64,000 nt of DNA from Marinobacter zhejiangensis. Lineage in GTDB: Bacteria; Pseudomonadota; Gammaproteobacteria; Pseudomonadales; Oleiphilaceae. Below the pieces are notes generated by a model. It had not been told where the DNA came from. It saw nothing but the letters and a program-made list of their open reading frames with translations, and searched no databases. Positions 16,733 to 25,680 of the stretch are shown here, piece by piece. The position numbers were made by a program, and so were the translations under genes. The stretch is taken from positions 124,001 to 188,000 of the forward strand of contig NZ_FOUE01000006.1 in the NCBI RefSeq assembly GCF_900114775.1. Reading direction: 5' to 3'. Within the stretch, counting starts at the first letter, position 1; every line of letters starts with the position of its first letter.

Positions 16733-17923
16733 ATGCCGATTCGGACAACGATCAACAAAGGCAGGGTGCCGGTCAAAATTTACACCGACCAGGTGGAATA
16801 CGGCGCCCTCAACCAGCTGGCCAATATTGCCCAGCTACCCATCGTCCATAGCCACATCGCGGCCATGCCGGATGTACACATGGGCATTGGCGCCACGGTA
16901 GGCTCGGTCATCCCGACCCTCGGAGCCATCATCCCCGCAGCGGTTGGCGTGGATATTGGCTGTGGCATGAACGCGGTTCGGCTGACCCTCAAGGCCAGCC
17001 AGCTGCCAGAGAGCCTGCGCAGAATCCGCAGCGCCATCGAAGCCGCGGTGCCGGTGGGCTTTGACATGCACAGCCGCCCCAGCATCCAGCGCAAGTCGGT
17101 GGCCCAGCTGGACGCTGTGCTGGATGAAATTCTGGGCAAACACCCGGGACTGACCAAGATGCAAAAGCCGCAGGTTTGGGCGAAGCAGCTTGGCACCCTC
17201 GGTGGCGGCAACCACTTCATCGAGCTGTGCATCGATGAAAGCCAGGATGTGTGGATCATGCTGCACTCCGGCAGCCGGGGCATTGGCAACGTCATCGGGC
17301 GCTACTTCATCAGCCTGGCGAAGAAGGATGCTCAACGCCACCAACTGCATTTGCCGGACAAGGATCTGGCCTACTTCTCGGAAGGGGCAGATCACTTTGA
17401 CGACTATGTGCAGGCGGTGGAATGGGCCCAGGAATACGCCCTGGTCAATCGTCGCGAGATGATGCGGCTGGTAGTGGAGGCCATCCGCCCTCACCTGCCA
17501 GAGTTCCAAGTGAGCAAGGAGGCCATCAACTGCCACCACAATTACGTGGTGCGGGAGACCCACTTCGGTGAACAGGTGTTCCTGACCCGCAAGGGGGCGA
17601 TTGCCGCTGGCAAGGATCAGCTCGGGATTATTCCGGGGAGCATGGGGGCCAAGTCCTTCATCGTCCGGGGCAAGGGCAATGCCGAGTCGTTCTGTTCCTG
17701 CTCGCACGGTGCCGGACGGATCATGAGCCGCACCCAGGCCAAACGGCAGTTCAACCGTGCCGACATGGAAGCCCAGACTCAGGGCGTGGAGTGTCGGAAA
17801 GACAAGGGCGTGCTGGACGAAATTCCGGGCGCCTACAAAGACATTGATGAAGTCATGGCCAACCAGAGCGATCTGGTGGAAGTCGTGCACACCCTTAAAC
17901 AAGTCGTGTGTGTTAAAGGTTAA
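16733..17923 (+). CDS. rtcB: RtcB-family RNA-splicing ligase
   Basis: 396 aa. RtcB joins RNA 3'-phosphate (or 2',3'-cyclic phosphate) ends to 5'-OH ends using GTP and Mn2+, repairing cleaved tRNA or rRNA. Visible hallmarks are VGVDIGCGMNAVRL (metal-binding Cys), GGGNHFIEL, HSGSRGIGN, NCHHNYV, and GSMGAKSFIVRGKG leading to the guanylylated His in CSHGAGR. The length is that of the compact bacterial class. The ATG has AAGGAATTCGTT upstream. No rtcA or rtcR lies nearby. Eleven bases downstream is a small gene with an internal terminator, a neighbour that may also respond to translation damage. Confidence 0.93.
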   Translation: MPIRTTINKGRVPVKIYTDQVEYGALNQLANIAQLPIVHSHIAAMPDVHMGIGATVGSVIPTLGAIIPAAVGVDIGCGMNAVRLTLKASQLPESLRRIRSAIEAAVPVGFDMHSRPSIQRKSVAQLDAVLDEILGKHPGLTKMQKPQVWAKQLGTLGGGNHFIELCIDESQDVWIMLHSGSRGIGNVIGRYFISLAKKDAQRHQLHLPDKDLAYFSEGADHFDDYVQAVEWAQEYALVNRREMMRLVVEAIRPHLPEFQVSKEAINCHHNYVVRETHFGEQVFLTRKGAIAAGKDQLGIIPGSMGAKSFIVRGKGNAESFCSCSHGAGRIMSRTQAKRQFNRADMEAQTQGVECRKDKGVLDEIPGAYKDIDEVMANQSDLVEVVHTLKQVVCVKG

Positions 17924-17934
17924 GGAGAAAAGTT

Positions 17935-18195
17935 ATGGCTAAAGGACCAAAACCGATGCGTAACTGGGCCGCGTGCGACCCGCTGATGCGCAAGGGCGGC
18001 GCCCATCAGGACGCCAAACTCACCCACCGTCCGCGCCTGGACAGACGTCAGGCGCTGGATGAATTTGAAGACTGGCAGGATGAGCTGTCAGACCGGGAGC
18101 AACCGGAACACCGCGAAGGGCCGAAAGGCCCTTCTTTTTTGCCTCACCCGACACAACCATCCTCGGTAAACTTCACCCTGGCCACCGCACCATAG
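17935..18195 (+). CDS. small basic protein encoded on a predicted non-stop mRNA (candidate ribosome-rescue factor)
   Basis: The start ATG at 17935 has GGAG nine bases upstream and begins MAKGPKPMRNW, then DPLMRKGGAHQDAK. The reading frame runs without a stop through a strong intrinsic terminator (18115-18140) and would only close at 18195, inside the convergent DUF1326 gene. Transcripts ending at the T-run would therefore carry about 66-68 sense codons and no stop. This is the arrangement known for arfA of E. coli and other back-up rescue factors, whose products accumulate only when tmRNA fails. The core DPL-R-KGG-H is short and basic like ArfA, but homology is not established. It is probably co-transcribed with rtcB. 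Confidence 0.6.
   Translation: MAKGPKPMRNWAACDPLMRKGGAHQDAKLTHRPRLDRRQALDEFEDWQDELSDREQPEHREGPKGPSFLPHPTQPSSVNFTLATAP
18115..18140 (+). terminator. intrinsic terminator lying inside the 17935 reading frame
   Basis: A perfect 8-bp stem GAAGGGCC/GGCCCTTC with a GAAA tetraloop is followed by TTTTTT. It is read in frame as REGPKGPSF by the upstream small gene, so termination removes the stop codon. There is no T-run on the minus strand, so it does not obviously serve the convergent DUF1326 gene, which ends at 18144. Confidence 0.85.
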
Positions 18196-18764
18196 CGGTC
18201 GGCGTAGCTGGCCAGCAGGTCTTCATCCCGCCACCACCAGCGTTTGGCGTTGGTCATTAACCCCTGTTTGTACTCGATGCCGTGGGGCAGCCCAAGCTCC
18301 GGACGAATGATGGTGCCATCGGGGTAGCTCAGCAACTCGCTCTCGGCCTCACCGAACCCTTCGATACTGACCTTGCCGGTACCGTCCTTGAATTCAAACT
18401 CAATGGGCACGATTTTGGTGGGCAGCCAGTTTGTCACCAGTTCGGCACCAAACAATCCGAAAATTCCGCCCCCGGCCTTGCCAGTACCAATGGCGGCCAG
18501 GGCTTTCTGCTGGGCCTCGCTGGCTCGCGAATCGATATAGGCACAGGCAACACCACCGCCCTCCTCTACCGGTCCGGGAAATTTGTAGTACAGGGCAAAC
18601 CGGGTTCCATCCAACGGCACATCATCAAACTGCCCTTTGAGCACATTCCACACGCCCCACCCCATGCAACGTCCCTCGGAGGGGCGGGCGTTGAAGTTAC
18701 AGGGGCATCCCCAGTCACAATTGCAGGCCGTAAAATAATCGGCCTCGAAGCTCCACTTGCTCAT
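18144..18764 (-). CDS. DUF1326 domain protein
   Basis: 206 aa. It matches the DUF1326 family by the Cys-rich start FTACNCDWGCPCNFNARPS and the central VLKGQFDDVPLDG and YIDSRASEAQQKAL segments. The clustered Cys (CNCDWGCPC) suggests metal or redox chemistry; the function is not known. The protein appears cytosolic with no signal peptide. The start is the ATG at 18764, with a near-consensus AGGAGGT upstream. It is convergent with the rtcB transcription unit and lies 141 bp downstream of the DUF4336 gene on the same strand. Confidence 0.82.
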   Translation of the reverse strand: MSKWSFEADYFTACNCDWGCPCNFNARPSEGRCMGWGVWNVLKGQFDDVPLDGTRFALYYKFPGPVEEGGGVACAYIDSRASEAQQKALAAIGTGKAGGGIFGLFGAELVTNWLPTKIVPIEFEFKDGTGKVSIEGFGEAESELLSYPDGTIIRPELGLPHGIEYKQGLMTNAKRWWWRDEDLLASYADRYGAVARVKFTEDGCVG

Positions 18765-18905
18765 AGCGTCACCTCCTGGCGGCATGCTCCGCTCAGTTAC
18801 CCCAAAGTTTAACCGTTGCAAACGGTGCAGCTAAGACGGATGGGGCCTAAGGCCCTTAACTGAAAGAAGATCAGGCAGTAAAGACCAAGACCGCAGGAGA
18901 TCGGT

Positions 18906-19592
18906 CTACAACAACCAGCTGAATGAGCGCTTCAGGAAGTCAACACCGCCGTCTTCCACCACTTCGCCGTGGGCCATAACCACTGACCTGGGGCTCCAGC
19001 TGAGAATGCGGAGCATGTGTCGCCGGGCTTCACGCTTACCAAACAGGAAACTGAGTCGCCAATCCAGTGGCGTCTTGCCGTTGGGGGCAACAATCCCAAC
19101 CGCACGGGCCATGACCCGCTGCCAGGGGCTGAGCTTCTCCGGCGCGAAGTTCTCCACCAGATCGGTCAGGATCAGGGTGCTGGATGGCTTGTGGAAAAAC
19201 ACACACTCTTCCATCGCACTGGAGCCGGTAAACAGCAGCTGATCAATGTCCCCGGTCCACGGGAAATAATCTCCGGCATTCAGCTCGCCGCTGAATTTCA
19301 GGTCCGGGCGCTTGCGGATCAGCTCTTCGGTGCCAAACAGCGCCGCTCTCGGATAGACCTGCTGCCAGTCCGCCAGAAACAGGTGGTGCAATGCGTTCGG
19401 GGCCACCAGATAGGCAACCGGTCCCATGGCATCAAGCTCCAGTCGTAACCCCGGAGTCAGCGCTACCGGGCTGTGAATCCACAGTTGCCCGGAGGCCAGC
19501 CGAACCACCGTCATTCGGGTGGAGTAAGGCATCCCGCAGAAAGACACCGTTCCACCGTCGAAAATCCAGATTCCCTGTCCCAATGATTTCAT
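18906..19592 (-). CDS. DUF4336 (metallo-beta-lactamase-like fold) protein
   Basis: 228 aa. The pattern fits DUF4336, relatives of the metallo-beta-lactamase fold: MTVVRLASGQLWIHSPVAL, a region VAPNALHHLFLADW in place of the HxHxDH motif, and a late VVMAHGEVVEDGG. The canonical HxHxDH is not intact (NALHHLFLAD), so metal binding, if any, is atypical. No signal peptide or TM. The ATG at 19592 has AAGGGA upstream. It probably heads a minus-strand pair with DUF1326; a substrate cannot be named. Confidence 0.75.
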   Translation of the reverse strand: MKSLGQGIWIFDGGTVSFCGMPYSTRMTVVRLASGQLWIHSPVALTPGLRLELDAMGPVAYLVAPNALHHLFLADWQQVYPRAALFGTEELIRKRPDLKFSGELNAGDYFPWTGDIDQLLFTGSSAMEECVFFHKPSSTLILTDLVENFAPEKLSPWQRVMARAVGIVAPNGKTPLDWRLSFLFGKREARRHMLRILSWSPRSVVMAHGEVVEDGGVDFLKRSFSWLL

Positions 19593-19697
19593 GAACGATC
19601 CCTTGCCGTCTGGGCAACATGGTTAATCAGAACTCCGCCACTTCCCTGTTACAACGCCACGGCAATGGCCAAGGTTCCCTTAACGTAACAAGAGCGC

Positions 19698-20651
19698 TCA
19701 GGCATTGGATGACTTAGCCCCGGCCACATTTCGGGCAATTTCTTCAAGATGGGTTTCCCAGGTTCCACAACAGCCGCCCCACATATCGATATGGGGATAA
19801 CGCCGGGCCAGGCTGCCCATCAGCTGCCCCAGCTCGACCGGGTCCCCCTCCTCCAGGTGTCCCAGTTTGCACAGCGAAATCTTGTCCATCTTGGCCGCAT
19901 TGGGGCGCAGGCTACGGATGCGCTGGATCCAGTCACCGGGCTCAAGTGCCGGTTCGAACTCGACAGGATGGGAACAGTTGATGCCGTAGCAGCCTGGCCT
20001 GGCGACACCGGTTGACCGGTCCACCGACTCAATCGCATCCTTCAAGCTGGGGCCCGAATTCAGCCGGTGGCGGCTGTCGAGGGTAAACGACAGGCAAAGC
20101 GGAAGCCCTTCGCGGGCCGCAGCACGGGCAACGCCAACAGCTTCCGGCACATTATTGAACGTCGCCCCCCAGACCATATCGACACCGGCCGCCTTCAGGG
20201 TGGCCATCTGGATGGCATGATAGTCTTCCGCCTCCGCTTCGGTAATCGACCGGTTCAGGGCATAGGCATCCCCTCTCGGCCCAACCACCCCGGCGATCCG
20301 AATGTCCGGAAGCTGGCTCTGGTAGGGCTTGGCCACGTCGCGCAGGAACCCGATGCAGCGGTGCTGCATATCCGCCAGGCCCTGGGGTGAATAACCCAGC
20401 AGCTCGCCCCAATCCGGACTGGCCCGGTAATCCAGACCACTCACCAGCGCGCCAAACCCATGCCGGGCAGCAGTATCCAGATAGCGTTGGTACATGCCGG
20501 TCAGCGCATCCACAGCCGCGGGGTTATCCAGCAGCGGAAACATGGCAAAGTGCGGCAACTCGAAACCGAACTTGTACATGATTTCGGTCTCAGCGCCGCC
20601 TTCGGTGAGATAGAGCGCGCCCTCAGGCTGATTCGGAAACAGCGGTGTCAT
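19698..20651 (-). CDS. homocysteine S-methyltransferase family protein
   Basis: 317 aa. This is a zinc-dependent methyltransferase of the Pfam S-methyl_trans family, which moves a methyl group (from S-methylmethionine, betaine or a similar donor) to homocysteine. The Zn ligands are visible as GINCSHP (first Cys) and WGGCCGTWETH (Cys-Cys pair). The N-terminal TEGGAETEIMYKFGFELPHFA is the usual opening of the TIM barrel. There is no cobalamin domain, so it is of the MmuM/BHMT type, not MetH. The start is the ATG at 20651; the in-frame codons up to 20678 have no ribosome site. Monocistronic or with the membrane gene upstream. Confidence 0.87.
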   Translation of the reverse strand: MTPLFPNQPEGALYLTEGGAETEIMYKFGFELPHFAMFPLLDNPAAVDALTGMYQRYLDTAARHGFGALVSGLDYRASPDWGELLGYSPQGLADMQHRCIGFLRDVAKPYQSQLPDIRIAGVVGPRGDAYALNRSITEAEAEDYHAIQMATLKAAGVDMVWGATFNNVPEAVGVARAAAREGLPLCLSFTLDSRHRLNSGPSLKDAIESVDRSTGVARPGCYGINCSHPVEFEPALEPGDWIQRIRSLRPNAAKMDKISLCKLGHLEEGDPVELGQLMGSLARRYPHIDMWGGCCGTWETHLEEIARNVAGAKSSNA

Positions 20652-20711
20652 GGGATTTCCCCGCTCAGTTTCCTTCAAGATAGTTCAACCTCAGGGGATG
20701 TCACGGTGGTC

Positions 20712-21095
20712 TCAGCGGGTATAAAGCCAGGCCACCAACCGTGGCGCTATCAGGGACACCAGCAACACCAGAACAAACAGATCGCCCCTGAGCACATTGA
20801 AGGTCTGCAGCAACTCCGGCCAGGACTTCCCAGCCACGTAGTGGCCAAAGCCAAACTCGAACAGCAGTGTCATTACCACCCATTGGATGCCGATCAGCCA
20901 GTAGGGGCCTGCCAGCCAACGAAAGCAGACAAACGTCACGATCAAAACGATCAACGCCAGTGCAACACCACTCACAGGCAGCGCCAACCGAGCCCCCAGC
21001 AGCGGTTGCAGGATAGCTTCCCTCAAGAAGCCATTGAGTACCGCCAACACGGCGATCAAGAGCCAAACGGCAGCGTTATTCCAGTACGGGTTCAT
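20712..21095 (-). CDS. small four-TM membrane protein, hypothetical
   Basis: 127 aa with four predicted hydrophobic helices at about residues 8-26, 36-56, 65-82 and 102-122. Charged turns include FLREAI and GHYVAGKSWPELL. No family recognised with certainty. The start at 21095 (MNPYWNN) is preferred over 21125, whose first ten codons have no support, but the ribosome site is poor. It lies between hsdR and the homocysteine methyltransferase gene on the same strand. Confidence 0.6.
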   Translation of the reverse strand: MNPYWNNAAVWLLIAVLAVLNGFLREAILQPLLGARLALPVSGVALALIVLIVTFVCFRWLAGPYWLIGIQWVVMTLLFEFGFGHYVAGKSWPELLQTFNVLRGDLFVLVLLVSLIAPRLVAWLYTR

Positions 21096-21134
21096 CTTGG
21101 CAGTATAGTGAGTGTCAGGCACCACCGGGGCACA

Positions 21135-24100
21135 TCAAAGGCGGTTCGCCTTAAAATTCTCCGCCTGCACAAAAATCTCCTTGTAAACCTCATCCCGGTC
21201 TACTGGCGGATAACCATGCTTGGCCAGCACCAGGATCAGGCCCACCTTCAACTCCGCCTTGATGTCTTCACGCTGGTTCCAGTCGGTGTATTTCACCTTG
21301 TCGTCCACCACCACTTTCACTGCTTTGGCCAGATCCAGCAGTTTGTCGTCCGGGTAGGTGAAATCGTATTTGATGGCCAGATCACGAAGGATGTCGTAGA
21401 ACGCTTTCTCTTCGAGATCGATTCCCAGGTCCGCAAACGATCCCCGTTCATTCTTCAGAGCACGAATCAGGTCAATAATCTCGTCGGAGAAGTCTTCCAG
21501 GACGTTGCTGACCAGCACATCGTCTTCTTTACGCTCGTTATATCGCTCCACCAGGGCCCTGAACTGTTTGGAGAAATCCACACCCCGGGCGCGGTTTACT
21601 TTCTTGAAGTCCTCAATGGCCTTCGCCAGCAATTGCTGTAGCAACTTGATCTTGGTATTGGGCAGTTTGATCTTCTCGATCTTGGCCAGGTAGTCATCGT
21701 CAAAGATGTTGGTGGCTTCGGCAGTGTCCTCACCGAGTTTGAATATCTCCTCCACGCCATCGGCTTTCAGGGCTTCGGTGATCATCTCCCGCACTTTGGC
21801 ATTCATCTGCGCGGTATCCGGCGCATTACCCTTGGTAAGTTTGAAGACGATGGAGCGCACCGCCAGGTAGAAGTGAATCCGGTCCCGCTCAACCTGGGAG
21901 ACCCCTTCAGAGCCACTGCAAATGTCGTAAGCGGCCTTCAGACGTTTCACCATAGCCATAAAGCGTTTTTCAATCTTGTCGGTGACCTGCACATACTCCG
22001 CCGCACGATTCAGGCAATTGAGCTGCTCCAGCGCGCTGCCCTCAAAATACGGACGGGCATCGAACTTGTGGAACAGTTTGCCCAACAGGTCCAGGTGATC
22101 CTTGACCACGATAATCGACTGCTGGATCTCCTCGATGTTCTGCTGGTCTGCCTTGTTGTAGTGGGCCAGGGCCAGGTTCATCTGCTTCTTGATGCCGATG
22201 TAGTCCACCACCAGACCTTTCTGCTTGCCCTCGAACTTGCGGTTAACCCTGGAGATGGTCTGAATCAGGTTGTGACGCTGGATAGGCTTGTCGATGTAGA
22301 TGGTATCGAGGAAGGGCACATCAAACCCGGTCAGCCACATATCCACCACAATGGCGATCTTGAAATTGGAGCGAGCATTCTTGAACTGCCGGTCCAGTTC
22401 CTTGCGATACTCCGCTGACCCCAGCATGTCGTAGAGCGCCTTGGGGTCGTCCTTGCCCCGGGTCATGATCATCTTCACCCGCTCCATGGGTTTGATTTCT
22501 TTCTTCTCCTGTTCCGTCAGCTTGGCGCCATCTTCGGCGCTCAGCACCTCGTTCCACTGGGGCCGTAGCGCCACCACCTGTTGCCAGAAGTCGTAGGCCA
22601 TCTGGCGGCTACTGCATACGAACAGGGCCTTGCCCTTCACCGTTGCGCCTTCATCCAGGCGCTGCTCGTAGTGCTGGACAAAATCCGCCGCCAGTGCCCG
22701 AATCCGGTCCGGGTCGCCGAGAATCATGTTCATGTTGGCGCTGGCTTTCTTGCTCTCTTCAATCTGGTAATCGCTGGCGCCGTCGTCCGCACACTGGTCG
22801 TAGTAGGCTTCGATTTCCTTGAGTTTATCGTTATCCAGCACCACTTTCGCCGCACGGCCTTCGTAAACGATAGGCACGGTGATCTCATCCTTCACCGATT
22901 CGGTCATGGTGTAGCTGTCCACCACCTCACCGAACACATCCAGAGTGGCGTCAATGGGAGTGCCGGTGAAGCCCACAAAGGTGGCGTTGGGCAGGGAATC
23001 GTGCAGGTACTTGGCGAAGCCAAAGGTGCGTTTGACACCCTTCTCCGTCACTCGCACCTTCTGGTCCAGGTTCACCTGGCTGCGGTGGGCCTCGTCGGAG
23101 ATACAGATGACGTTATCGCGGTCGGTCAGCAGTTCGGTGTCTTCGGTGAACTTGTGGATGGTGGTCAGGAACACCCCGCCGCTGGTTCGGCCTTTCAGCT
23201 GCTGCCGCAGGTCGTCCCGGCTCTCGACACTGATCACCGTCTGGTCACCGATGTACGCTTTGGCGTTGGTGAACTGGGCGGAGAGCTGGTCGTCCAGGTC
23301 GGTACGGTCGGTGATCAACACAATAGTGGGGCTTTCGAAGTCCACGCTTTTCATCAGCAACCGGCTGAGGAACAGCATGGTAAAACTCTTGCCACAGCCA
23401 GTCGCACCAAAATACGTGCCGCCCTTACCATCGCCTTCAGGCTTTCGGTGAGCCTTGATGTTCTCGAACAATTTGCGGGCGGCGTAGAACTGGGGATAGC
23501 GGCAAACGATCTTGTCTTCCCGATGGGACTTGTCCGGGAAATAGACAAAGTGGCGGATCACTTCTCGCAGCCGGCACTTATCGAACAGCCCCTGGATCAT
23601 GGTATGCAGCGCATTGATGCCATCCTGATCAATGGCCTCGTCGCCGGTTACCTTGCGCCAGGTGTAGAAGTACTCGTAAGGAGCAAACAGGGAACCCATA
23701 CGAGAATTCACCCCATCACTGATCACGCACAGGGCGTTGAACTTCATCAGTTCCGGGATATCCCGGGCGTAGCGGGTGGTGAGCTGCACGTAGGCGTCAT
23801 GAATCGTGGCCTCTTCCCGGATCGCACTCTTGAACTCGAACACCACCAGCGGCAGGCCGTTGATGTAGAGAATGGCATCGGGGATGCGCTTTTCCAGGCC
23901 TTCAATTTCCATCTGGTTGACCAGCCGGTAGCGATTCTTGGCTGCGTTGAAGGCCTCGCCATCATCAGCAATCACTGTCTGAAGTTCATCGGCTGAGGGT
24001 TGCCGTTGCTCCGGCAAGTCGCTGTAATCCAACAGCTGGATATACAAATCTTTCTGATTGGGGTCTTCCCGCTTTAGCAGGAAGCCATCAGCCACCATCT

Positions 24101-24353
24101 TGTGGATGGCGCGGTTGGAGCCATAGAGGTCTGCAGAGGGAAGCTTGTCCAGCTTATTGATGACCGCTGTGATTTCGCCATCGGTAATACCGTCACTTTT
24201 ATAACGGACTGCCAAATAGCTGGCCAGGTCGTCTTTCAGCAACACCTCCGAGGGCTGGCGCGAGAGTGTCACACCAGAGCTATGGGGATAACCTCGTTCC
24301 CCAAGCAGCGCAATGATGGCTTGTTCCAGCCTTTCCTCAGTGAACTTTGACAT
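21135..24353 (-). CDS. hsdR: type I restriction enzyme R subunit
   Basis: 1072 aa, the motor and nuclease subunit that translocates and cuts DNA lacking the host methylation. The N-terminal PD-(D/E)xK nuclease is visible as DAILYINGLPLVVFEFKSA. The helicase part has Walker A in GATGCGKSFTMLFLSR, DEAH box CISDEAHRSQ, motif III GFTGTPID and motif VI QTISRVNR. The C-terminal helical region needed for assembly with the methylase is present, so the gene looks full length. It is separated from hsdS by ~3.7 kb of accessory genes although it points the same way, so it probably has its own promoter in 24354-24551. Confidence 0.95.
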   Translation of the reverse strand: MSKFTEERLEQAIIALLGERGYPHSSGVTLSRQPSEVLLKDDLASYLAVRYKSDGITDGEITAVINKLDKLPSADLYGSNRAIHKMVADGFLLKREDPNQKDLYIQLLDYSDLPEQRQPSADELQTVIADDGEAFNAAKNRYRLVNQMEIEGLEKRIPDAILYINGLPLVVFEFKSAIREEATIHDAYVQLTTRYARDIPELMKFNALCVISDGVNSRMGSLFAPYEYFYTWRKVTGDEAIDQDGINALHTMIQGLFDKCRLREVIRHFVYFPDKSHREDKIVCRYPQFYAARKLFENIKAHRKPEGDGKGGTYFGATGCGKSFTMLFLSRLLMKSVDFESPTIVLITDRTDLDDQLSAQFTNAKAYIGDQTVISVESRDDLRQQLKGRTSGGVFLTTIHKFTEDTELLTDRDNVICISDEAHRSQVNLDQKVRVTEKGVKRTFGFAKYLHDSLPNATFVGFTGTPIDATLDVFGEVVDSYTMTESVKDEITVPIVYEGRAAKVVLDNDKLKEIEAYYDQCADDGASDYQIEESKKASANMNMILGDPDRIRALAADFVQHYEQRLDEGATVKGKALFVCSSRQMAYDFWQQVVALRPQWNEVLSAEDGAKLTEQEKKEIKPMERVKMIMTRGKDDPKALYDMLGSAEYRKELDRQFKNARSNFKIAIVVDMWLTGFDVPFLDTIYIDKPIQRHNLIQTISRVNRKFEGKQKGLVVDYIGIKKQMNLALAHYNKADQQNIEEIQQSIIVVKDHLDLLGKLFHKFDARPYFEGSALEQLNCLNRAAEYVQVTDKIEKRFMAMVKRLKAAYDICSGSEGVSQVERDRIHFYLAVRSIVFKLTKGNAPDTAQMNAKVREMITEALKADGVEEIFKLGEDTAEATNIFDDDYLAKIEKIKLPNTKIKLLQQLLAKAIEDFKKVNRARGVDFSKQFRALVERYNERKEDDVLVSNVLEDFSDEIIDLIRALKNERGSFADLGIDLEEKAFYDILRDLAIKYDFTYPDDKLLDLAKAVKVVVDDKVKYTDWNQREDIKAELKVGLILVLAKHGYPPVDRDEVYKEIFVQAENFKANRL

Positions 24354-24551
24354 GCGGCGTCCCTACTGCAAATGATGGTGTTCCAATTGGGCAGTCGATG
24401 AATCGATGTTAACTGATTTTATACAGGTTTTGCTGAGTATATGTCTTCTTTGTCGGCAGGTATCTTGTACCAAAAATCATAATCGACAATTGCCAGGTAG
24501 CAATCGCGCATACAAACTATCCATAGCTAGCCAAGAGGGGAATCATAAGCA

Positions 24552-24812
24552 ATGACGAACGAGTTTAAATTTACGCTTACGTTTGCGATTCCAGAAGCCC
24601 TTGAGCCAGAGAAACTGGAAGAGCGCCTATTTGAAGCCGGCTGCAACGACGCGATTCTCGGCCTGGGTCAAGAAGGACGACTCGCCCTGAACTTTACCCG
24701 CGAAGCCAGCTCTGCCGAAGCCGCCATGGCCAGTGCCCTGAAAGACGTACGCAAGGCCATACCGGAGGCTCGTCCACAGCTCTCTGGACATGCGAATGGA
24801 ATACTAAAATAG
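24552..24812 (+). CDS. small conserved protein, probably truncated (HTH-less)
   Basis: 86 aa. The pattern FKFTLTFAIPEALEPEKLEERLFEAGCNDAILGLGQEGRLALNFTREASSAEAA matches a small family often seen beside toxin-antitoxin and defence genes. In that family, as I recall it, the alpha/beta domain is followed by a helix-turn-helix. Here the frame stops after IPEARPQLSGHANGILK, with no HTH, so it looks truncated after the first domain. It is the only plus-strand gene in the hsd region and is divergent from hsdR. A regulatory role is possible but the missing DNA-binding part makes it doubtful. Confidence 0.65.
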   Translation: MTNEFKFTLTFAIPEALEPEKLEERLFEAGCNDAILGLGQEGRLALNFTREASSAEAAMASALKDVRKAIPEARPQLSGHANGILK

Positions 24813-24853
24813 GATGGGGCAAGGAGTGGTGCCGACCCAGTAAAGGCTAAAGC

Positions 24854-25252
24854 CTAATAGATACTACGGAAGCGCTCCGCCACCTTGCCAACCTGATACA
24901 TAACATTGTTGTCCCGGGCAAGGTCATGGGCGTTTGGTTTGAGGATGGCGATCAACAAATAGTGGTCATCGTTCATCGCACCCTGACAATAGAGTAGATG
25001 GCAGTCACTGGTCATCTGAAACTGCATGGCACGTATCGGCCAGTCGGACTCAGCTTCTTTCAGGTGAATATGCTGAACCTCTTCGTCTCGAATTATCTTG
25101 AGGGTGACATCACTGTCGTAAGGTACATCGCGTCCAAAACTATCGGGGCGCCGCCCGGTCGACTTGTATTCCCTGAAATCTTCTACCAGTTCCTTTAGCT
25201 GTCCTTCCGGCACTGCACCATCAATAATTTTGGACGTGAACACCGCTACCAC
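24854..25252 (-). CDS. yafO: YafO-family mRNA interferase toxin
   Basis: 132 aa, type II toxin. It shows the E. coli YafO pattern along its length: VFTSKII, DFREYKSTGRRPDSFGRDVPYD, HIHL, HLLYCQGAMNDDHYLLIAILKPNAHDLARDNN and GKVAERFR. YafO cleaves mRNA on the ribosome when its antitoxin YafN is lost. The GTG start at 25252 lies inside the last codons of the antitoxin gene (7-bp overlap), as expected for coupled TA translation. The toxin frame appears intact. Confidence 0.92.
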   Translation of the reverse strand: MVAVFTSKIIDGAVPEGQLKELVEDFREYKSTGRRPDSFGRDVPYDSDVTLKIIRDEEVQHIHLKEAESDWPIRAMQFQMTSDCHLLYCQGAMNDDHYLLIAILKPNAHDLARDNNVMYQVGKVAERFRSIY

Positions 25253-25548
25253 TTGGTGAATTCCTCCAGATTCTCAGGCTTGGCATCCTTCAGCGCTGCT
25301 GCACTGCTTTTACAGTACTCAGCCAACTCGGCGCCAGACGGACGGAAGCGACCGCGAAAAGCCCGGGCTTCCTCCCTGTCTCCAATCAGCCTCATCATCT
25401 CCTCAAAGAGCTCTGCACCAATCACGTAGCCAGCGGGTTTGTTGTGGCTCAAAACCGCAATGGGTTGATCGCCAAAGTATTGCGCAGGATTATTGCGCAA
25501 CGCAGAGATGCTTACGGATTTCTCCGCCAAGATGGCGTGAGTTTCCAT
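25246..25548 (-). CDS. yafN: YafN-like antitoxin (Phd/YefM superfamily)
   Basis: 100 aa. The N-terminal Phd/YefM-type DNA-binding part is visible as KSVSISALRNNPAQYFGDQPIAVLSHNKPAGYVIGAELFEEMMRL; the C-terminal acidic tail (residues ~70-100) should wrap the toxin. It precedes yafO and overlaps it. A 20-bp palindrome at 25593-25612, 45 bp upstream of the start, is a likely autoregulatory operator. TA pairs inside restriction loci can stabilise the locus; that role here is inference. Confidence 0.88.
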   Translation of the reverse strand: METHAILAEKSVSISALRNNPAQYFGDQPIAVLSHNKPAGYVIGAELFEEMMRLIGDREEARAFRGRFRPSGAELAEYCKSSAAALKDAKPENLEEFTKW

Positions 25549-25592
25549 AACGAAACCTCTCTTAATAATCTTGATAGTTTTAGATCAAACTA

Positions 25593-25612
25593 ATGCACAA
25601 TATTTTGTGCAT
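25593..25612. promoter_or_regulatory. palindromic operator candidate for yafNO
   Basis: ATGCACAA-TATT-TTGTGCAT is a perfect 8-bp inverted repeat in an AT-rich stretch upstream of the antitoxin gene. Phd/YefM-type antitoxins repress their own promoter through such short palindromes, so this is the natural candidate site. Confidence 0.55.
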
Positions 25613-25680
25613 ATTTATGCCAAATATAATGCTAGCCTTCTATTTTGTCAAAGTAACGGACCAGAGCACAGGAGGAGCGC

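Noticed and set aside
22581..23996. 471-aa plus-strand frame opposite hsdR
   Set aside because: Shadow of the helicase region of hsdR.
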